64,000 nucleotides of DNA from Burhinus oedicnemus. Taxonomy: Eukaryota > Chordata > Aves > Charadriiformes > Burhinidae. The position numbers and the translations under genes were made by a program. How positions within the stretch are numbered: the first letter of the stretch is position 1; every line of letters begins with the position of its first letter. The notes beneath the pieces were generated by a model. The model was given only the letters and a program-made list of their open reading frames with translations. It did not search any database and was not told the DNA's origin. Below are positions 12,271-23,835 of the stretch, piece by piece. The stretch covers positions 414,886 to 478,885 of the forward strand of contig VFFE01006609.1 in NCBI GenBank assembly GCA_008921705.1. The letters run 5' to 3'.

Positions 12271-14886
12271 TCTCCAAGTTACTGTTTAGTTCTGTATTTC
12301 TTTAATTCTAAATTAATTACCCTGCTGGATAAGTTGTGGAATAGAGCATGGGGTGCAACTGGTGTATATGGCCACAGTGGTTTTCAAAAGTGTCATGAAC
12401 ATCACTAAAGAATCAGTACTACCAGTAGAATCTGACCACTCTATATTTGATTGCTTTTTCCGACTGCAAAATCTGTGGTCTTTGTCAATATTCAGAGAGT
12501 CAAACTGTTCCCTCCGAAAGATTAATAGAATCCCCGTACATATAAAAAAAAGGTCTACATTTGATTTTTTTAAAGTAATCTAAGAATATATTCTTGTCAT
12601 ATAGATTATTTCTGAACCTATATTGAAGCATTTGAATTGTGATCATGGAGGTATGTTTGTAAGAAAAAGTATTATCTTTTATTAGATCACATAATAGATC
12701 TTGAAAAAGAAGCATCTCAGGCTCACAAATGCTTTTTTGGCCCCTCTCTATAGGGATATGGAAAACAATCTTGCTGGGAGGAAGAGAGCTCAAGGGAGAA
12801 TATAGATGTCCTGTTAATCAGGACATAAAAAAGAAAGGAGAAGCTATGATGTGACAGTGACTGGTGGAAGGAAATCTGGCAAACAGCAGAGAGAAGATTG
12901 GGAGATATGACAATTTGGGGAATGTATGTATAATTTATAAATCCAGACTTATTTTATGAATTTCATGTACCACTCTGTTCCTCGGTCTGTATTTAATCTG
13001 CCACTTGCTGGCTGGAACTATGTCATAGATCACACACTCTATGCAAGAAAAGATACAAGAGTAATCTAAGAAGATATAACATGATATGATTTTTTCTCAG
13101 TAAAGCACTGAATATGCTAAATAGACTGGTTAAACTAAAGGAAACTGATCGTCTCTGGTTGTTTGCTTCTAAATTAGAACAATGGAAATTGCCTAGTGAG
13201 AAAACAGATGAGAAAAGAATGCGTGTTCTCTGAGCTGGGGAGCTATCTGAATGAGTGAGAGAAAGCTGGTCCTGAAGAGATGGGAGAAAGCTTGCTGAGA
13301 GAGCTTGCAGGCTGATCAGGAGGACAGTGAAGCTTTAGTACCGTGGAAGAATTGTCCAAAACTTCAAGGTCTTATGGGGCACCAGTGGTCCCAGAGAGAA
13401 GGTTTTTATTTCCAGGATTTTTGTTTGCTTGTTTGCTTTTTATTTTGGGAGTTGTAGGTCTAGGTGCTTTCTCCATTAACATGACATATATAATAATATG
13501 AATTTATAGTCTCCACTTACTTTCTAAGTACTGTACAATCTCTGAAGATTAAACTGTAGACTGCAGTAGTCAGGAGGGGAAGCTTTATGCCATGGAGAGG
13601 TTAGAACTAGCCTTACAGATCTTGATCATAGACTCTGAAGGCTGCCTGAGGATAGGCATCAACACCTGTATGCTGTGTATGGTCAGTGGGCATCCAGTGT
13701 TCAGTTTCAAAGCACAGCAGCAAGGGCATTGTGACCAGGCCTATTGTGAGAAGGGAGATTCAAATAAGTGTGATTAGAGGGCAGGAGAGACGTATCTATC
13801 ACAGAGAAGCTGGTGCCTAAAAAGAGCCGTGTGTCAAGATGGAAGTTATCTTAAGAAAGAAAGATAGAAAAAATACAGATTATAGGAGATATTTTTGGCA
13901 AAAGTTTCATGTTTTCCTGACAATGGCAGAAGAGGAGGGGGTAGAGCACTCCAGTTCAAGGGTAGAGAAAAGCTGTCCAGCTGAACAGACAGGGAGCATC
14001 TGAAGTGGCAATGCTTCTATCACACAGGTCTCTGGAGCTGGCACTGGCGACGATGAATAGCAAGCAATGCCTTTTCACACCATACTAGAAATAGTGGATG
14101 AATGTTTTGACCTCCTAATTTGCATGATGTTGGTAAGGTTTTCCTGCATGTGGAAGCAGTACATATTCCATCAAAAGCTGGCTTTAGGATTTTGTCTGCC
14201 CTAGGCACATGGTGAAACCTTTGTCATTATGCACAGCCTGTAGAAGATGTGCTGTCTGCTGCCACTGGATGTTTATCCTTGCTTACAGACACAGTCTCAT
14301 CGCAGAACACCTTCTGCATGCTCTTTCATGAGTGTCTACACAACCAGAGAATTTTGTTGCTACTTGCTTCTTCTGCCAATCAAGTGTTCCAAATATTTGA
14401 AGATGTGTTATAGAGGAAGTGCTTGCTGGTATTGTATTTCTAGTAACATTTTGTTACGGGCATGCCGACAGATTCAACAGCACGAGTAGGCACAAGAGTG
14501 AGAGAGTCCAAAAGAGAAATTCACATCTATTAACATCTGTAAAGCACAAATCATATGTTCATATGAGAAAATTAATTTGGAGTTTGCTATAATAAAATAA
14601 TTAATTTTAATAGTAAAGTAAATTCCAGTTGGTGAAAATATTCACCTTAATATTAGTGGAAAAAATATTTTCAATGTACCAATGATGTGTAAGTACTTCT
14701 ATTAGGAAGGGAATCCTATGGAATAGAATAGTGGTGGGAAGATGCAGTTCTGCTCTCTTTCATTGGTTTTATTGAATTTGCCTCTTCCACTGGCCAGCTT
14801 AATTTTCCATTACAGCTTCCATTTGCTTCCAATATCCAACACAGCTGCATCTATAGTTGATGTACCTAAAAGTTTCTCTTAATTTG

Positions 14887-14928
14887 GGATCCACTAGGTT
14901 TTTTGAACTCCTCTAGTGGGCTGGATCC
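14887..14928. repeat. Imperfect hairpin GGATCCACTAG / CTAGTGGgctGGATCC
   Basis: The left arm at 14887-14897 pairs with the right arm at 14913-14928 over 11 bp, except for a 3-nt bulge (GCT), with a 15-nt loop. The hairpin lies between two copies of the direct repeat TATAGTTGATG at 14852-14862 and 14931-14941. It may be a remnant of a small element or chance. Confidence 0.5.
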
Positions 14929-15944
14929 ATTATAGTTGATGGATCACACAGATTGTTCTGACGATCTCTCTTTTTCACCTTTTTTTTTGAGAGCCCATGT
15001 GACTCATGTAGTGGGTTCAATGGCATTAAAATAATGTTAGTTTTGCAAAAACACACATACAATAGCAGAGAGATGCAGAGACTTAGAATTAATTTTTGTG
15101 TCAGGAAGTGGTAAGTAGATAGAATTCATACTATGGTTAATGGGTTGTTACGATTGGTGTTTATTAGATTGAAAAGCACTGTGCAGCAGTGATCTCACCT
15201 TCAATTATATACCACAGTGTGAACCTGCTGGAACTGCACAAGGAATCCAACTGGCCAGTTGCAGTTTATTTGGAGAAAATGGGGACCAGTTGTCAGACAA
15301 GAGCTGAATGCCTCTTCCTTCAACTACAAGTGGCCGGGTCAGAAAACCGAGGTAAGCAGCTGCTTTAATTTTTGTCAATAAAGGATGGTAAAACAATCCA
15401 TGCTGTTCTCAGATACATCTGTGCCTTCCTGTCAGAATTTGTACTGCATTCAGAAAGGAATGGAACAATGTGATATTTGGCCTCCCTGACACTCAGCACA
15501 AATAAATAATTAGAGAAGAAACCAACAGTCCAGAGAGATAAAACATCTTCTTCAATATACCATAATAGATCAGTGGTAGAAGTAACAGTGGAATACAATT
15601 TCACTGTTGACATCTTCTCTGCTCCTAATGATGCCCATAATCTTCTCATTGCCTGGGGGCAAACAAGGCAAGGAAGAAAGGGAAAACAAATATGCCTAAA
15701 TGAACCTGTTTTAGAGGGCTGACAATTTATTTAATACTCATATAAATCCCACAGCAGAATTAATCCACATGATACTTAATTTAACCACAAGATTTATTGA
15801 GTGTTACCAAAAGACACCATATCATGTCCACACTGTTTTTATGCAAATTTAAGCATATCCTGAATTTCTTTGAGTAAAATACTAAATTCCAGTGAGACTA
15901 AACAAGTAATGGTATAAAACCCAAAGACTTTTTAAAAAGTTTTT

Positions 15945-16040
15945 CTCACTTTTGCCCTTCTGATTCTTTCCCCCATCCCACCAGGGTGGTGAGCATGACT
16001 GGGTGGGGGCTCATCTGCCAGCTAGGGTCAACCCACTACA
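15945..16040 (-). mobile_element. Terminal fragment of an avian LTR family
   Basis: On the minus strand the fragment begins TGTAGTGGGTTGACCCTAGC and continues through a GATGGGGGAAAGAATC block into AAAAGTGAGAAAA. This order resembles the 5' end of a widespread avian LTR that starts TGT-GTGGTTTAACCCCAGC and carries a GTGGGATGGGGGAGAGAAT motif; that likeness is from memory. After about 96 bp the likeness stops, so the copy is truncated or has diverged beyond recognition. The orientation follows from the TGT terminus lying at 16040. Confidence 0.5.
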
Positions 16041-19000
16041 ACAAAGATACAGGGAAAAGCATAGCTGTCTTTTGCCAATGTCCATGTTATGGCAGACCCT
16101 GAACTGAGATCCTTCATAGCCTGTGGGTTGAGAATTGAATCCTTAAATATAAGATATCCAAGCACAATGCCCTAAGAACCAAATTTTTTGTATTTTGGAG
16201 TGGGAGATCATCTTGTTTTCCTAGCTCATGCTGTTCTGTTCAGACTTTACTTACTTCCTGTTCATTTTACTTAGATAAAGTGTTCAGCTTTGGTTTTCAA
16301 TCAGTGTATGTTTACTAGCAGCAACTTGGTATAATAACCTTCCCTTCCCCCTCTTCTGAAAAGCCCTACAGAGCTTTTTAGTGAGGGCTGAAAGACTGAG
16401 CACAAGTTCCTGTTTGTGTCATCTTGCTCTGGAAAGGGAAAATCTTTGACATAGCATCCTAACTCAACAGCTGAAAGGAAGGAGAGTATCTCCACATCAA
16501 CACAGGTTAACATATAGATATGTGGTGTTGTCTTGTTGTCTTCTTTATATCTCTTTATAAGGTGAGTACTGTCATAAGTCTAAATTGTCAGGTTTTTTTC
16601 TTTAACATGTCTTTAAGCATTTAGGATAACAAAGGTCCTGTTCCTGTGATCCCAAGTTGCTGTTAGAATACAAATATCTTCTAAACACAAATGCAGCGCA
16701 ACTGAGTTCTGACAATAATGTGTGCACTAAGTACCCAGCCTGGCCCTGTCATTAATTGGGAGGGTACAGTTCAGATTCTCTGTCTGACTTCTTGGTTGCA
16801 ATGGTCAACCAATTACAGGGGTTTTTTCCATCTTGTTATATTTGATAAAACTTTATAAATACCAGAATACTTGGAGTAGGATAAAATTACTTCCTTTTTC
16901 TAGCTGTTTTGTGTTGTTTTTATTCAGTATCCCACATAGCTTGTTTCAAACAGACATTCACAAAATAAGAATTATCTGTATGAAAACTGTTCCTTTCTTA
17001 GAAGATAAAAAGAGACTTCAGTCCTAATCTTTATATAAACTTAAATCAGTATTCCTTAGTTGGCTCTTTGTTATCTGCTTCTTCACTGAAATAACATCTG
17101 TATTAGTTTGTTAGGAAAATAACCCAGAAAGTTCAGTATCTGGGGAGAAAACACCTCAAAAGGAATTTTTAAAGAATGGTCTATGTTGTGTAGCTGCCAT
17201 ATATATGTATGTAGATGACATTTTGTATATATTCCAGGTTATTTTAAAAGGCCTTGTGAGTTTGGCCTTGACATTCAGAAATAAAACCACTTTGCTGAAG
17301 AGTGAGGAACTAAGTTTTGTTGGAAGTGTTGGATTCACTGGAGATTTTGTGAAATACAGCATATAAATCTACAGCTGAACATTGCTCCTCTTCATACAGT
17401 AGATCCCAACTCCCACCTGTGCAAAACACAAAAGATGTAAGAGGAACATAGAATGTGTTCATTTTGACAGAAGTGTCAAGTTTGTCTTAAATTTTTTCAT
17501 TTTCCATATAACATCACTGAAGCAAGCACAGTTAAGAGGAAATACTTTAGAACTGCTTTTCAAAAACAAATTCTTCTGGAAAATCAAGAGAGCATTTTTT
17601 CAAACAATTATTAGCTATTTTTAGCTTCTGTTGTAATATCCACCTTTCTAGTTGTTCTTTTTTTTTTTTTTTTGTACCAGAAGGAATAAAAGTAACCTTA
17701 AATGAAAAAATTGATTTCTGTTAAGCCTAGTCTTGGTTCTTAAGGCTAATTTCACTCAAAGTAGTTTCTACTATCTAATTTTTTTAATTTGTTTATAATA
17801 AGAAGTCTTCCTGAGCAAAGCAAACATTTATGAAAATGCATAAACATTTTCTGTGGAAATCCAGGCTTTTAAACCGACTTCAGTGAAATTATGCTTACAT
17901 TGATGTATCAGAGCAGAAATAGCATACCGCATGTCTTGTTTAGACTGGGATATAAAACTGCACTTTGCATCAGTCTTGCTAATTTAATTGTTTCATTTCT
18001 GTGCAATGTTCATTTATTTTTTTTCCTTGACTTTTTCAAATTATTCTAAAAGGTGTCTGTGTAGATTCCATTCTAATGAATGTTCCATTTGCATGTTTTA
18101 AAAATAATTTTTTGATTTGGAATCTGAAAACTGAACAGAAGTAGTATCAGGCAAAATGCAGAAAGGATTCCTTTCTCAGCTTAGCTAATCCTTGTGGGCA
18201 TGTTCCTCAGCGCTTGACTTCTCTAATTCTGGAACTCCATTGGACTAGAAAGTAGTTTTGGGATATGCACAACTGAAATTCTTGCCATTCATAATCACAG
18301 TTAGCAAGGATGTCCTTTACACCAGCAAAAGTACATGGGAGTAGTGCAGTCCAAGGACTCCTTACTCATATCCCATATATGAGTCCTCACAACATTTTTA
18401 GTTCTTCTTATCGGTCTGTTAATCTGAATTCTTTTAGCTGGTTTTAACATTCAATTCTGTAGACAGATACCTATTTATGATATCTGTTTTCTGATATTAT
18501 AAATCTGTTAGATTTCTGTATTTTCTATATCACAGAAAAAAATGAAAATAGATAGGGGATTATTATTGTGCCTTACCACCAGATACATAAACTTGAGACA
18601 GACATAGACAGTTTTACGCTTTTGACTTGGGAATCTGACTTTGATTTAAAAACCTAAAAAAGCTTTATGAGAATGCAGGGAGTCTTGGCTGCCTGCAGTC
18701 ATGTCCATTTTCATCTGATATTGTGCTTGTTAATTGGTTGGACCACCTCACTGTGGCATACATGCCAAGCTATAATAGCTTTATATAGGCACTTTGCATA
18801 ATAAGGTGAGTGGCATCATTTGCCGGTGGGAGACCCATCACACTAACGTCTTTAAAGCACTGGTGCCTCATGTCTTTTTAACAATGAAGTACACCTGTTG
18901 GCTATTCTGTGCCAAATATGCCCCTGAACGGTGGAGGGAAGGAAAGCACGGAAAACAAGACAATTTTTCGTTGCCAAAAGAGGTTAGCTATACTGCAGCT

Positions 19001-20167
19001 GGCAGCTTGCACCACTTATAGTACATCTAACAGGAAAACACTGCCTGATTGTGGCTGGAGAGGAAAAATTAAACCACCCAAGACAGAGATTTGTGGCCTT
19101 ACTCTGAGAAATTGGCCAATACTGGTAAGAAGACATAGAGTGGAAGAGGAACAATGTTGTTCAGTCCAGGTGGTGCTATGAAAAGTTAGAATTCCTGGGC
19201 CACAGATGCTGTGTGGAAGGTCTGTCTGCTCCTTATGAGTTAGGGTTTGGCTTTGCTTTTGCTTTCTTCATGGCCAAGGTCTTCCGAGCAAAGTATCTTT
19301 TTCCTGCTTTTCCTGAACAAAATTAGGATATAATTCTGCTGCAATGTTCAACATCAAGTCACCACCAGATCTTGACAGTAGCCCAAGATGGTACATACTT
19401 AGAAATCACATGATTCAGTTCTCAATGGATGTTTGACAGATGCTTTAGGCAAATGTTGCTTTAGCTACCAAAAATTCTGTTTGAAAGAGTCTTTGGCCTA
19501 AGGGATGTGTAAGGCTGTACATAGACATATTTCAATTCAATATAGAGCAGATGCATTGCTTAGGACATTTTATGTCTTATTCTATTATATATTTTTCCAT
19601 TATATTAACTCTTGGAATTATAGAAATGGGAGATTGTCCCGTTTCTTCATGTAATATGTAGATCCTGCAGTGGGTATGTATACATCTCTTTTTTTTATCT
19701 CTACCCTATCAGCTGCCCTCCTTTTATCTTATACCCATCTCCTACTAGTACCTCTCGCAAATATTTCCCAATCTCTCTTTTGAGGCCAAACTCTTCTAAG
19801 CAAAATATCTTCTTCCTGCTTTTTCTGCTAGGTAGTCTTTTTTAATGCAGCTGTTTCTCAAATTGAGTTTTTGTGCTAGTTTTGAGGCAACAGTATGCTC
19901 TTTCATAAAGCAGCAACATCATACAAGGAATACCAGTAGGGATCAAGAATAGCTAGCTAACTAGAGAAGAGATATAGATGGTTCTTTTCCACAGAGACTG
20001 CATACCCTCTTTTCCACTTGGTCTAGTGCTCAGCCATCTGGAAACAAAAGGGTGGAGAAAGAGACATTTTTGCTTATATGCAACTTTCATTTTACATCTC
20101 TGGCTTCCTAATAATAAACCTAAATGGAAGTACAATACCTGGAAAGCAAACAACATTCTCAAGTGTG
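16041..20167. other. Unannotated AT-rich single-copy DNA
   Basis: No gene or mobile element is recognised. Open frames reach about 90 codons (18909-19181) without identifiable domains. A T16 run lies at 17658-17673. Splice-donor-like words such as AAG|GTGAGT occur near 16561 and 18804 without a convincing partner acceptor or reading frame. Confidence 0.55.
17658..17673. repeat. Poly-T run
   Basis: About 16 consecutive T residues; simple sequence. Confidence 0.85.
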
Positions 20168-20300
20168 AGTTACAGGATCACTGAGGCTGGGAGAGACTCT
20201 TGAGATCATCTAGTCCGAACCCCTGCTCAAGCAGGGTTAGACAGAGCAGGTTGCCCAGGGTTGTGTCCAGTCAGGTTTTGAGAGTCTCCACAGAATCCTT
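20168..20300 (-). mobile_element. CR1 LINE 3'-end fragment
   Basis: Read on the minus strand, the fragment contains CTGGGCAACCTGCTCTGTC and GGACTAGATGATCTCAAGAG, then CAGCCTCAGTGATCCTGTA. These are the last coding and 3' untranslated blocks of avian CR1 in the correct order. The 3' tail is at 20168. The likeness fades after about 20295, giving a 5'-truncated copy of roughly 130 bp, which is usual for CR1. Several substitutions and the degraded tail suggest moderate age. Confidence 0.85.
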
Positions 20301-21464
20301 AAGAAGATGTCTCTTCTTGCAGCTGTAACACAGTTGAACAGCTTCTATAACCAAAAAGCAATTAGTGGTGTAGCAGTATTTGGGTTGCTTAACAAGGGTC
20401 TTCCACTTTTTCCTAATGACTGCTGGAACAGAGGAAGGATTTAGGAGGAACAGAAGGAACAAAACTGGACTCTTAAATCTTTATGGCCTTTTAACTTTTT
20501 CTCATGTAGTGGCTGTGCAGTGTGGAACTGAGTGATGGAACAAGCTCTCAGAAAAGATTTAGGTAAATCTTTAGTCTGGCAATAAGCAACCAGTGCAAAA
20601 TCTTCCCCTGAAAAATCCCAGCTGGAGTTCAACCATTAAACTAACACCAAGCATTGCAACATTCGGCATGGAGTGGGGGGGATGTCTGTTACCGCTCCAA
20701 AAGCAGCATGCAAAGTTGCACTTGTTATTATATATGTAACTCTGTATTTTCTGGTTGGGAAACACTGAATACATATTTTCTTGTATTAGAGATAGGTCTT
20801 AATATTGAAGTTTAATTTAGGTCTTTGCATATTTAAGTCTTGTGTGTTTAAAAATGCAAATAATAACTTTTAAAACATTTGTATTTACTTCGTCACTAAG
20901 ACATTTATACTCCAAACCTGGGGTATTTTACAGGTTGTTAGATTAACTTTGCAGACAGCTTGTGAGTGTGGGTTACTTGTGTGGTCTGGTGACACGTTTT
21001 GACAATCTGTTGCCAATAAGTTTATCAGTAGACCTCATTTATTACAGAGAGAAGTAATAGCAGGTTTTGGTTTTCTTTTCTCCTTAAGGTACAAGATAGA
21101 TTGCCAGTTAGCTTTTTTTGTTGTTGCATTTTTTCCCTATTTGTTCGTTTGAGGTTTTTTCCACTGCAGTATTTGTAGTTTCATTTGAAATACCTGAAGG
21201 AATAAATTCCTTTTTCAGTGATGCGGATTAAAAGAGCACCAAGGTACTACTACACTCATGCAATATTCCTTGGTTTCCTATATCAGGCATTCCCTGCAAA
21301 TAAAGATTTGCATGTTCCATGCTAATTATCCCACCTATAATTATAACACCTTACCATAATACCCTAATGAAGGCGCTATTTATATTAATAAAACATTACA
21401 TTCATAAGAACAACTCTTCACACTGGTCTTCATTCTACATATAAACCCCCTAACAATAAAAAGG

Positions 21465-21480
21465 AAAAAAAAAAAAAAAA
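21465..21480. repeat. Poly-A run, A16
   Basis: Sixteen consecutive A residues; simple sequence. Confidence 0.85.
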
Positions 21481-22158
21481 GCTCTACCCCAAGGAGAAAG
21501 CAAGTTAGTGTGTCTGGCAGCTTACAGAAACAGAGCACATCCACAATCATATCTGACTGCAGTCTTAGGGGCATTTCATACCTCAGTCAACCTCTTTTTC
21601 TCCCTCAGGGATGTTAATTCTCTTTATCTACTCATTAGCGTGTAAAATTAACACTATTCCTGAGAATATTAGTAATCAGAATTTTAGTAATGCTCATATC
21701 AATGTTAATCTCACTGTGTTTTCCATGACAATTAAGCAGATAGTAGAATTATATTGTAAGAGTCCTGTGACATCCACATTTCTCAAATACTTGTCCTCTG
21801 TACTCGTGCATGAGACTTTAAAAAAACCCAACAAACAAACTATTCCATTCAGAGGGAGAAATTTATTTTTGCCTTTTCTTAGTGGGGTTACTGTAATAGT
21901 TGACACTTATCAGTAATATTTAATCATGGTTTGCAGTTGATTCGGGATGACTTATCTGAATCATCTTGGCCTATCTCTTTAAAATAAATCTGTCATATAT
22001 TCATAAACAAATACAGAGGTCAGATAATGTTAGTTGTCAGGTTTGACTATGCCCTGACTTTTATTTTAAAGCGCAGAGAGACCAATCTTAATAAGAGAAC
22101 AGAACTGCTGCATGTAAATTAGATGCTTTTTGTGCTTTTCTTATTTGAAAATCCTGCC

Positions 22159-22184
22159 TGCTTAATTTGACAATAAATTAAGCA
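22159..22184. repeat. Perfect 10-bp inverted repeat, 6-nt loop
   Basis: TGCTTAATTT at 22159-22168 is followed by GACAAT and the exact reverse complement AAATTAAGCA at 22175-22184. Each arm contains a TTAATT/AATTAA core of the kind bound by homeodomain proteins. There is no T-tract or other terminator context, and no function can be assigned. Confidence 0.7.
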
Positions 22185-22749
22185 CTGGTGTTTAAGACTA
22201 GATTTTCATTGAGACTGGAGGAACAATATTCCTGTTAAGAAGAAAGGATTGCAATGAAGAGGTCTGGTTCATTCATCTTCACCTTAATTGAGCTATGTGA
22301 CTGTGGATTTAGATTTAACCCAGTCTCTTGCTAGCAAAGATCAGCATCAACAAACGACGTGATTTTAGGATACCTATGAAAAGATGGCTTAATTTGCATA
22401 TTTCCTTTTTCATTTTGTCTTTTGCCTACCACTAAGTTGGCATGTCTTACCCATGCTGCCCTAAGTCCTCCCTGATGATGAGAAGGGAACTGGCTTTGTG
22501 GAAAATGGAGGGACATCGGATGCTTTTTGACAACTGAGGAGACATTAGGTAGGTAGCAGCCTGGAAAACTTTCAATTCCAACTCTTTTCTTTTTTTGGCA
22601 GTTATCTTCCAGCAGGAAGATAGTGTCAAAGGCAGCCACTAGAATAATGCAGAGATGAGAGTTTGTGAAATGGAAATGCAAATAGTCTGTGAAGATCACT
22701 GTCTTCTCTTGTCCCCCCATATAAAGTCTCTGGCCAATCTCTGAAAGGC

Positions 22750-22767
22750 AAAAAAAAAAAAAAAAAA
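22750..22767. repeat. Poly-A run, A18
   Basis: Eighteen consecutive A residues followed by TA-rich sequence; simple repeat. Confidence 0.85.
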
Positions 22768-23549
22768 GATTTTATATATATTAAAAATATGCATGTATAA
22801 AAAGGAGATATATGTATAATATCTCAAGCAATTTGTAATACTCAGAATTGATTTCTTAACAGGAAAGTAAAATGATGTGATAATATACTTTACTAAAGCT
22901 GTTCCATGGCAGTGAGCATGATTAAGAAAGAACAGGTTTCATCCTATAAATTGTCCTCTAAAATTAAATTTTAATAACTCAGTAATGCTGTCATTCATGT
23001 TTCCTATATTTTGATAAGTAAATTTGTTACCTTTCTAACCTTTTTACAAACTGGATTTCTATCCTATGACAAAACTGAAACTAGTCCTTTTTCCAAATTA
23101 CTCAGCTATAGAAATTCAAGGGAAATTCCTAATAGGTTTAATTTTCACTCCACATTTAATGTTCCCATTTGTGTTACAGAGGTTTTTCCTGGTTCTTGTT
23201 TCTAAAATGTACCTCCTGGTGAACATTAGTTACTGCTGAAACCATATAAGCAGACATTTATTGACACTGTTAAAATAAACTTAGTGCCTACAAAAGAGGG
23301 CTTGTTTATACATGTTAATATGTCTATTTATCTTTGTATTTCTGTCAGAGTCAGTAAACAACCTGAATAGCTCTCTTTTATAGACTGTAATGACTTGAGT
23401 GGAAGAGCTTGGCAATTTTTTAATTAATTATATTAAATAATAGTGCATATGGTTGGCAAGATACTTATGATCACTGGAAACAATCTTGGAGTCAATTTGT
23501 TGCACTAAATGTGTTGGGAATTGTGCAGTTTTAGGGCTGGGGTGTCATT

Positions 23550-23760
23550 TAATTTATTAAAGAAACCATCCTGAAAGCGACCTGTGGCTCAGCACTGGGG
23601 CTGGAGTCAACACTGCAGCAGAAATGCTTAGAGGTGCCTGTTGTGCTTTGAAATTTTGAATCCAGCAAAGATTACGTGGCATTTGGGAGACCCAGCGGGG
23701 CCAGGGAGGACATCGCCTTGGCAGGGGGACAGTTACGGAGCCCAGGTCATGCTGGTAAGT
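23550..23760 (+). other. GC-rich block with splice donor: ERV U5/leader remnant or exon
   Basis: An ATTAAA signal at 23556-23561 is followed by a GC-richer stretch and then, from 23677, TGGCATTTGGGAGACCCAGC. The stretch ends at a perfect donor, CTG|GTAAGT, at 23755. One reading is the end of an old LTR (poly-A signal, U5) followed by a retroviral leader, since leaders often carry a TTTGGGAGACCC-like segment and a 5' splice site. The other is an exon of about 89 nt starting after the AG at 23665, with an open frame across 23661-23754. No upstream LTR start or downstream gag is recognisable, so neither reading is secure. Confidence 0.3.
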
Positions 23761-23835
23761 TCCCTCCTCTTCTGGAGCTTAGTCATGCTTATATTGGAAT
23801 TCACTCCTCTCCTTGAGATCAGTCCCTTCTCCTGA

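Larger units (their letters stand above)
8009..15944. other. Unannotated AT-rich single-copy DNA
   Basis: No gene or identifiable mobile element is seen. Open frames reach about 97 codons (12500-12793 minus) with no recognisable domains. Simple repeats include T29 at 8664-8692 and an A/C-rich run at 12217-12270. A C/T-rich stretch with many TTTTC words covers roughly 8920-9150. A small hairpin lies at 14887-14928. Confidence 0.55.
20301..23499. other. Unannotated DNA with chance-like ORFs
   Basis: No gene is recognised. An open frame of 129 codons on the minus strand (22331-22720) has no family motif and overlaps another frame. A-runs lie at 21465-21480 and 22750-22767, the latter followed by AT-rich low-complexity DNA to about 22815. 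A perfect 10-bp inverted repeat lies at 22159-22184. Confidence 0.5.

Noticed and set aside
22331..22720. 129-codon minus-strand open frame
   Set aside because: It overlaps another frame, lacks any known domain and shows no exon or promoter context.
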